From assembly GCF_918797505.1 (NCBI RefSeq), contig NC_092795.1:56456916-56520915 (forward strand): DNA of 64,000 nucleotides, read 5' to 3'. The notes beneath the pieces are model-generated. The model was not told where the DNA came from, searched no databases, and was given only the letters and a program-made list of their open reading frames with translations. The translations under genes and the position numbers were made by a program. The first letter of the stretch is position 1. Every line of letters begins with the position of its first letter. Positions 56,954-64,000 of this stretch are shown here, piece after piece. Source of the DNA: Bemisia tabaci (taxonomy: Eukaryota > Arthropoda > Insecta > Hemiptera > Aleyrodidae).

Positions 56954-57407
56954 AGTATACCTCTAGTCTGTTGGCCAAGTGAGTTTCCGCTACTTTCACA
57001 GTTGGCCCGGCAACACCGCGCGGCCAACATGCAAAATTGCCAAACGCCACTTTAAATTCGCTATATTTGCCTATAAAGCGACGGGGAAATCTATGAATAT
57101 CCGGTGGAAGCGTCAACGGGGGCGGTGGGCGCGGGGGTCGAGCGGGGGCAAGTGCAAGTGTGTTGTGCGGACGGAAGAATGCAGTTGGGTCGTGCATGGC
57201 CGGCCGCGACCGCTCCGCCGAGGCCAGCGCCGCCACCCGCCACCCTCGGCCCTCGGGACTCCAGCTGGAGCACGAACCTCCCGGTCCTCCCGCCACAGGA
57301 GAGGCCAAGAAACGGGATTGTATTGGGTCCGGTCGCCGCGCCACACAAACGGCCCCGGAACGTGCCCGATAGCACCTTCTCGGATTTTCACTTTTCGACC
57401 AAAAATA
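56954..57407. other. GC-rich unassigned block
   Basis: 57090-57380 is GC- and CpG-rich, with open frames of 92-153 codons in at least five frames on both strands. That indicates stop-poor sequence rather than a gene. Confidence 0.4.
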
Positions 57408-57476
57408 CTGCCGTGCTAAGGAAAAACGCCGTGTGAGCCTTCACATGGTGCCAAACTTCCTTTCATATTAACCAAA
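57408..57476 (+). mobile_element. F3 element, left part, split by an inserted block of about 1.6 kb
   Basis: CTGCCGTGCTAAGGAAAAAC and TGGTGCCAAACTTCCTTTC are present, then F3 stops at ACCAAAT. The matching right part is at 59085-59274. Confidence 0.75.
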
Positions 57477-57477
57477 T

Positions 57478-59084
57478 CAGGGTGTATACAAGTTAAGAAA
57501 AACACAGATTAGTCCAGATCGCTAACATCGGCGGAGGAGCGTGAGTAGTTTTGTGAGCGCCATTGGCGGGAAAATCCATGGGCATTTAAAACTAGGAACC
57601 AAAACTGAAATTTTGGCTATTTTCAGCAGATTTTCGGCGGGAGAATACTTCTTTTTCAGATTTTTGTGGGATGAAACGTTCCGAAGAATTCAAGAATTAG
57701 TTTCTCAGTAGAATTTATGTGGTTCAATATTTCCAGATTAAATAATTAAGGTGGAAATAAATAAAGAAGGAGAATTAATTAAAATACGAGTAAACAAGGC
57801 TAAAAATTATTGAAACACTAAAAGGTAAGACGTTTCGAGCTGCTTCCAGCTCATTTTCAGCTGCAAAAACACATAAAAACAAGTAAAAAATTGAGTGGCG
57901 ACCTGACCTCAGCCGTTATCACGTAACCACTCATAATAACGGCTGGGGTCAGGTCGCCACTCAATTTTTTACTTGTTTTTATGTGTTTTTGCAGCTGAAA
58001 ATGAGCTGGTAGCAGCTCGAAACGTCCTGCCTTTAAGTGTTTCAATAATTTTTAGCCTTGTTTACCCGTATTTTAATTAATTCTCCTTCTTTATTCGTAT
58101 AATCGGGCTATGTTTTTGTGCTTTATCGGTGGAAATAAACAAATCAGAGTTCATCAGTATACTGAGTAGATAACATTATTGAAAAAATTTGCAGATTATA
58201 ATATATCATATTTTTGAAGTTTAAAGCCTTAGAAACCGAAAATTAAAGCAAAATCCTGCCAAAATGAGACTTTTGGTTCCTAGTTTTGAATTCCCGCCAG
58301 GCCCCCATGAGAGCAGTTAATTGCTACCAACTGTTGTAAGAATATTGAAACAGAATACTTAGCATAACAGTACTTGATAAAATCTTATTTGATCAAAAAC
58401 CATTATTATACATTACTATCTATACTTTATTAAAGCTTTATAATCAGAATCAAGAGGAAATTTCTCTCAATCCGGTCAAGTCCTTTCACTACTGGTAGTG
58501 CCATCAATTTTCTAAAGTTGCCTAACTTGAAGCAAAATTACTCACGCTTTCTAAGCATTGGCTAAATTGGATGTTAGCGATCTGGACTAATCTGTGAAGA
58601 AAAACCATAATAAACCGCATATAAGCGGGTACTCGCAAACCCTTGAATCGAAGAAAGGGTTATTTCATTTCACACGATTGTATTGATTGTATTCAGGGTG
58701 TCTATCAGTTATGAAGAACCATAATTGGGGACAATTATGGGCGTTTTTTCAAGAAAATCTGATACTTTTTCCCCGAAATAGTAAGAGAAAGGGAGCTAGT
58801 TAGAGCGTTAAAAGGCGTATTTTATACGACTAATTTTACAGACATGTTGAATCGATGGAAACATACGAAAAATCAAGCAACACTTCAGTTTTTTTAGGCC
58901 TGGTTATACCGCGCCGCCGCGGCTGGTGGGCAAATTTGAAGATGCCGGTGTTTAGGACGATTTTCGTCATTTTTTGGGGACCTGAACAAGAAAATTGGGG
59001 ACTTTCGGGGATATCGGGGACACCCTTCCAAAATCGGGGATAATCAGGGACATTGGGGACTTTAGGGGACCGGTAGACACCCTG
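57478..59084. mobile_element. Composite insertion with CAGGGTGT ends
   Basis: The left end is CAGGGTGTATACAAG and the right end GGTAGACACCCTG. It contains the 1.1-kb foldback (57503-58596). An inner start CAGGGTGTCTATCAG at 58694 could make 58694-59084 a separate F4-like element. The TTGGGGACttt motifs at 58975-59065 play the role of the CCTGAT motifs in other F4s. Confidence 0.6.
57503..58596. repeat. 1.1-kb foldback with 160-bp near-perfect inner arms
   Basis: The outer arms 57503-57529 and 58570-58596 are perfect 27-bp inverted repeats (CACAGATTAGTCCAGATCGC...). An intermediate pair includes GGAACCAAAA at 57597 and TTTTGGTTCC at 58272. The inner arms 57761-57919 and 57936-58096 match with few differences around a 16-nt loop. 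A transcript would form a long double-stranded stem. The 62-codon minus frame at 57857-58045 only reads through the arms. Confidence 0.9.
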
Positions 59085-59274
59085 TAAATTTACTGGGGAG
59101 AAAGGGAATATTTCTTTCCGAAATTTGCACACAATTCCATACGCAATTGAATCTAAAATATCTGAAAAATTTCAAGGAGAAGTATGCAGGAGTTTCGTCA
59201 AAATTATATTATTTTTATCGAGGAAAAATTGGCAACTCTAGAACATTCATAGGCGGTTCTTCCGTTAGCACGGC
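59085..59274 (+). mobile_element. F3 element, right part
   Basis: TTTACTGGGGAGAAAGGGAA then AAATTGGCAACTCTAGAAC and TTCTTCCGTTAGCACGGCA follow the F3 order and complete the fragment at 57408-57476. Confidence 0.75.
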
Positions 59275-59495
59275 ATACCTCGTCCACCGCCGCCGAGGAT
59301 GGCGCATCTGCATATGAAACGAAAATCGAGTCCGAATCCACGGGTACCATGTCCTGAGGGTGTCTACGGATCTCACAGGAAAACACTTCCTGCCTTCTCC
59401 ACGTTACTCCAGACGAAAATTCCCGGAACGTTTTAAAAGTAGATTGTAAGTCATCCATGTTTGGCGACATCGAATAAAATAGGAGCAACTTCAAT
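59275..59495. other. Unassigned DNA
   Basis: No feature seen. A 96-codon minus frame crosses the F3 end. Confidence 0.4.
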
Positions 59496-59600
59496 ACTGC
59501 TGCGCTAAGGAAGAAAGGGGCCGTCCATAAATTACGTACCGCACTTTTTTCGGCATTTACGAGCCTCCCTACCCTTGTAATGCTTTTGTGACGTAGGTCC
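59496..59600 (+). mobile_element. F3 left end joined to a 'CGTCCATAAATTACGT' repeat end
   Basis: CTGCTGCGCTAAGGAAGAAA is directly followed by GGGGCCGTCCATAAATTACG. The latter recalls a repeat end I associate with other insect genomes (from memory). No opposite end was found for either. Confidence 0.55.
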
Positions 59601-59991
59601 CTGATGATCTGACTGTCTTCATCCTCCTTGATCTGTTTTTTTCTTCAGACTATACGTTGAAATCAACCTGATCCAACCTAACATTGCCGAATTTTCAAGC
59701 CGTCCACACTCTACAGGTTTTATGAATATTCTTGGCTTATTTTCCAGGTACTTTACTGTGTGATATCACTGGTATCATTGACATCATAGTCCCTCAGTAC
59801 TACTTAATCTCAGCGATATTCAACCTTCGAGTTCGTTGACGCCGTGATCGTTAAAAACCACGTTACCGATGTAATACAACTCTCGATTCGCATAAATATA
59901 CGGAAGAAAGGCGGTAAACTACAGAGAAATTGGCGCGGTCGAGTTGATGACGGCGAGATCTCTCTTCGCGTATGTATAGAAGCTTATTACA

Positions 59992-60241
59992 ATGCTTTCT
60001 AAGGAAAAACACCGTATGAACATTCGAGAGTTGCCAAATTTCCGTCGATAAGATGTTAATTTATGGGTAAATTTAGGAATATTTTGCCTGGAAATTTTCA
60101 AGAAATTTAGGTAAAATTGCGTACAAAATTAACTGAAAAATTGGAAGAAAAATATGTATAAATGTTCCCAGGAATTTGCGACCTACCAAAGTAAATTTGG
60201 CAACGCTTGACAGTTCATACGACGTTTCTCCTTAGCACGAT
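59992..60241 (+). mobile_element. F3 element
   Basis: ATGCTTTCTAAGGAAAAACA to CGACGTTTCTCCTTAGCACG. Confidence 0.85.
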
Positions 60242-60287
60242 GACTCGCGGGAGGATTCGGCGGCCGAGAATGGAGAGCGCGCGGGCC

Positions 60288-60529
60288 GGCGCACAGTGGA
60301 TCGGGTCAATGGGAGAGGTCGGACAAAATTTAAAGACTTTAAAAGCTTATAACTCCGTTCATACAAAACTTTGAGCTTTTAAAAGTGGTTCCATTGGTTT
60401 CCTCGTGAAATTTCCTTGCAAAAGCACCCCTTGAAATCCAAAATGTGACGAAATAAACATCAAAATTCGCAGTTTTAGTCAAAAAATTTATGTCCGATCT
60501 TTCTAATTGACTCACTCTACTGTGCGGCG
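60288..60529 (-). mobile_element. F8 element
   Basis: GGCGCACAGTGGATCGGGTC to GACTCACTCTACTGTGCGG. Confidence 0.9.
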
Positions 60530-60719
60530 GAGCTTTTGCAATGACTTGTTAAAAGTTTAAAGGGACCGAGAGAGCGGGACCGTTCTGGCGCTTAATAATT
60601 CGCGGCGGAATCCGCTACCAGAACGCAATTACAAGCCCGAGATATAATTACACTTACGAGTCGGCTCCCGATATGCTAGCTCCTCCGCTTACGGCCTGCC
60701 GCTGCGACCGCTGCCCAGT

Positions 60720-60977
60720 TCTGCCGTGCTAAGGAAAAACGCCGTATGAACCTTCAGGCGTTGCCAAATTTTCTCTGACAAATCACTCATTTTCAGGATT
60801 TTTTTTTAAAATTTTAATCTGCCAATTTCTCAGACAATTTTGTTTGTAATTTGATCTATAGTGTCTAAAAATTTCAAGGAAAAATATCCACTATTTTCCT
60901 CAAAAATAAACATTTCATCGTATGGGAAATTTGGCAACTCTCGAATGTTCATACGGCGTTCTTCCTTGGCACGGCAG
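60720..60977 (+). mobile_element. F3 element, full length
   Basis: CTGCCGTGCTAAGGAAAAAC to GTTCTTCCTTGGCACGGCAG. AGTT lies directly outside both ends, a possible short target duplication. Confidence 0.9.
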
Positions 60978-61068
60978 AGTTCTTGTCGCTTGGGATCAAG
61001 CCCGAGATTAACGATGCTCGACTTTGAAAACACGTAGCTTGATAGGTGAAAAACCGAGCACTCTGGAT

Positions 61069-61307
61069 GCTGCCGCGCTAAGGAAAAACGCTGTATGAAC
61101 ATACGAGAGTTGCCAAATTTCCCTGGGTAAAACATGTATTTTTGACGACGTTCGAGCATATTTTTCTTGAAATTTTTGGCGTACCAGATTAAATTGCGTA
61201 CAAAATTTTCTGAAAATTTTGGAAAATAATTTCACAATTTTCTCAGCAAATTCGGTTTTTAGTAAAGGAAATCTGACAGCGTCTAAAGGCCCATACGGCG
61301 TTTTTCA
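61069..61307 (+). mobile_element. F3 element, right terminus lost
   Basis: CTGCCGCGCTAAGGAAAAAC starts it. CATACGGCGTTTTTC is present but the following CTTAGCACGGCAG is missing. Confidence 0.85.
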
Positions 61308-61718
61308 GACATAAGTTTGAAATCCAAAATGATACGGTTCTATGAACCGAGTCGCTTATGATTGGGTTCGGTTGGGTCAAGCAACTGAATCAACTCCACG
61401 GCAATGCGTATAGTATCACCCCAAAATTGAAGGCGCGTTCGATTGAAAACCGCGCTAATGGATGTTCACGGTGGTCTCGTTGAATATCATCTCGCGTTTC
61501 TGAAACTTCTGAAAATAGTGTTAACAGTTAGCAGCTGTTATTTCCGATTTATTTCGGAAACGAAGTACCTTCCATTCGTTTCCTCATGCAGATCGGTGAT
61601 TTTAGTGATGAGTAAAAGAAAGTAGCTCTTAATTGCAAAATATAGTTAGGCATGTGGTTTGAAACTGCAGTTTGCATTGGTGAACTAAAGATTTGGTCGA
61701 TATAGTACTACACCAATA
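61308..61718. other. Unassigned DNA
   Basis: A 60-codon plus frame at 61443-61625 is hydrophobic in part but not recognisable. Confidence 0.4.
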
Positions 61719-61971
61719 CTGCCGTGCTAAAGACAAAACGCCGTATTTACATTTGAGAGTTGCCAGGTTTCCTTTGATAAAATGTTTGTTTTTGAGGAAA
61801 ATCATGAATATTTTTCCTCAACGTTCTCAGGAACTTTAGATTAGAACACGAACAAAATTCTCTGAAAAATTGGAAGAAAAATATTCATAAGTTTACCAGG
61901 AAATTCATGTTTTATCAAAGACGCTTTGGCAACGCCTGAAGGTTCATACGGCGTTTTTCCTTAGCATGGCC
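61719..61971 (+). mobile_element. F3 element
   Basis: CTGCCGTGCTAAAGACAAAA to GCGTTTTTCCTTAGCATGGC. Confidence 0.9.
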
Positions 61972-62632
61972 GAGTACAGGTCAATATGAAGATCGGAAAT
62001 TTTTTCATAATGTAACCAGCAACATACCAAAATCGCGAAAGAAATTTCTGTCGCAATTTTGCTGAGAACCACCTCATGAAATTCCTTTCCTCTATTAGGA
62101 TGATGATTTTGGAACTCCGGACACTTGATCGTGCATCGAGTGAAGGCGTGAGCTGGCAACGCCGCGCGTCTTTTCAGCGGCGGGCGGGCGGCGGCGGGAA
62201 CCTCAAAAGTCGCGGAATTCACTTTTCAAATGTTCAGCGGAGCGTGTAATGGAATCGCGAAATCTAACTTATGATTTTTTATTCCTTGTTCGTTAATGAC
62301 AGTCATTAAATGCCGTGTCCTCTTACCGCGCTCGCGGCCGGACTTTCGCTAACGCGAAACGAGCGTTGCGTCCGATCGGGTTTTTTTCTCTCCTTCTTGT
62401 TCTTCTTCCCTCTACCCTCCGAGCGAGCTCGCGAATAGAGCGTGAATGACGCCTTCCCCCTCCCCGGTCTTGGTTCTTTCAGTTCGATAGTTCAGGGGCC
62501 GGGGGCCCAACCAGCAAAACTCCTCGGCTGGTTCGTTTTGTCAGTATGGATTCCAGCAAGTTAGCAATGCTGTTACTACATTATAATCCACTGAATATCG
62601 ATTCTTGGTGAAACAGGCTGTCTCGCCTAGAA
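61972..62632. other. Unassigned DNA
   Basis: A small GGC-rich block lies at 62177-62200. No gene. Confidence 0.4.
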
Positions 62633-62949
62633 CAGTGCGTCTCGTTTTTTTTTTCATTTTGGAAAATCCTGATTTTTCCTGATTTGCGACTGATAAATCC
62701 TGATTTCATAAGTTTTCCAAATCCTGATCAAATCCTGATTTTTGGCGGAGAAAAATCAAAATTTCAATTCACTTCACGCGAGGCGAACTTCACGAAAATA
62801 GCTCGATAAAAGAATCCGATCGGACGGCAGACTTTTCTCAATGCCTGATTTTACGACCGATTTTTCCAAAAAACCTGATGAAATCGGGATTAAATCCTGA
62901 TTGACCTCAAGTCCTGATAGAATCGGGAAAATCCTGATGAAAGAACCCT
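62633..62949. mobile_element. F4 element with decayed ends
   Basis: CAGTGCGTCTCG starts it. AAATCCTGATTTTTCC, CCGATCGGACGGCAGAC and AATCGGGATTAAATCCTG follow the order of the copies at about 4392 and 34973. The end is GATGAAAGAACCCT. Confidence 0.75.
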
Positions 62950-63902
62950 ACCCTACCCTATAGAATCGACAGTTAAACATACATATAAGTGGAGTAAGAA
63001 CGGTGTTCCCAAGTTGCAAGAACCACAACTGCTCAGAATAGATTTTGATAATGCTATCAACGACGAAATCGCTGATTGTCCTTGGGAGAGAAGAGAGAAT
63101 TAGACAAAAAACATGCGAAGCGTTTTCTCCTCTTCGGTGATTGAATGAGACGCAGGGTGGCAAAAAAGCCACAACTTTTCTCTCCGAATGAAAAAAATGT
63201 TTCAAAAAAAGGAGAGGGAGGAAAGAAACTTTAGCGTAAATTAGATCTTCTTTGCGCCCTTATTTTAGCCAAAAATGCTCTCGCACTCTTTTGTTCTCGA
63301 GCTATTTCCAAGAACTTCTGAAACTTAGAGAGATATCAAGACAAAGAACTTCGTATTTAATGGCAAAGGTCAATCTATAATAAGGCAATACAATTCACAT
63401 TCATTTTTTCTCTTTTTATTTCGTTATTTTTGAACGCGCTAGCGATTGTTCTCTTCCATTGGTAGCTCGAGAATAAAACAGTCGAGAGGAAAAACCGGTT
63501 CCCACGAGTCTGATATTTCGCTTACTTCTACTTGGTTCGCCCTGAAAATATTTTCATAAGAATTTCGAGCCGTCCAGTCTACTCAATTCTTCCTTTCCTT
63601 CGAACATAATTATCTATTTCAAATCCATCCAAATTCACATACGATTATAAAAATTTGGCATTCCGCAAAAATATAATCCGACACGTAAGTGACCCTCGAG
63701 TTTTCTACGTTGGAGCGAGAACTGAGATGAAAGCAAATAAAGGATCGATTTTCTACCCTCGGGCGAGACGGGCAATTTTCCCAAAACGCTCCGTGCTTTA
63801 ATTAATTTTCTCTATTTTTTTTAAACGTTCCAAAATAATGACTCGCACACAGCAAGGTCAGCGGAGTAGAAAAAGCAACGCCCTGCACGGCCTCCTTGCA
63901 GT
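62950..63902. other. Unassigned DNA
   Basis: No repeat or supported ORF was seen. Confidence 0.4.
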
Positions 63903-64000
63903 TTGTCGTGCTACGGAAAAACAGCGTATGACAATGCGGACTGTTGCCCAACTTCCATGAGTAAGATGTTTAATTTTGTGGAAAAATTATGGACATTTCT
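63903..64000 (+). mobile_element. F3 element cut by the window edge
   Basis: TTTGTCGTGCTACGGAAAAA and GACTGTTGCCCAACTTCC are the left part of F3. Confidence 0.7.

Noticed and set aside
56883..57436. Cluster of 70-153 codon ORFs on both strands
   Set aside because: At least five frames are open over the same GC-rich stretch, so open length is not evidence of coding.
57857..58045. 62-codon ORF across the foldback
   Set aside because: It reads through both hairpin arms and the loop, so its sequence is set by the palindrome.

Overview
This window is nuclear DNA of a metazoan, most likely an arthropod. It has long non-coding stretches, poly-A and poly-C/G tracts, many short dispersed repeats and at least one GC-rich, CpG-rich island. 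No bacterial operon structure, rRNA or convincing tRNA is visible. The style of the repeats (dense, short, hairpin-like DNA-transposon derivatives) suggests a hemipteran such as the whitefly Bemisia tabaci. That species guess is inference from remembered repeat style and was not checked against any database.

The window is gene-poor. Only one locus has good coding evidence. It lies on the minus strand at about 24.8-26.0 kb, with a GC-rich putative promoter region at 27.3-28.3 kb upstream. It contains a 298-codon exon of an unrecognised, largely disordered protein. Immediately upstream is a 32-codon ORF with coding character. Both end at plausible splice donors in the same phase, which fits two alternative N-termini joined to one downstream exon, or an upstream ORF. 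Downstream exons were not found.

The rest is mainly non-autonomous transposable elements, which I sorted by hand into families. F1 is a 120-bp palindrome. F2 is a 150-bp palindrome with GGATCC ends. F3 has ends CTGCCGTGCTAAGG and about 15 copies, clustered at 56-64 kb. F4 has CAGGGTGTCTA ends and 'CCTGAT'-rich interiors. F5 has (A)GGGTTGCCACAG ends and 'CCCTGAC'-rich interiors. F6 has CAGTGGCGTGGCG ends and 8-bp target duplications (hAT-like). F7 is a 230-bp hairpin with CACTGGAAAA ends and 2-bp target duplications. F8 has GCACAGTGGATCGAGTCAA ends. F9 is a palindrome, one copy flanked by TTAA. F10 is a hAT-like 312-bp element. F11 is an interspersed repeat of about 415 bp. F12 is a 280-bp element with AGCGGGCTGATT ends. 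There is also an 848-bp hAT-like element carrying a minisatellite, and a 1.1-kb foldback with 160-bp arms. Several elements are nested, so relative ages can be read and pre-insertion sites reconstructed. No ORF resembling a transposase was seen.

Layout: 0-24 kb is repeats and unassigned DNA. At 24.6-28.3 kb is the gene locus and its GC-rich island. At 28.3-56 kb are repeats, including the nested and hAT-like elements. At 56-64 kb is the F3 cluster and the long foldback.
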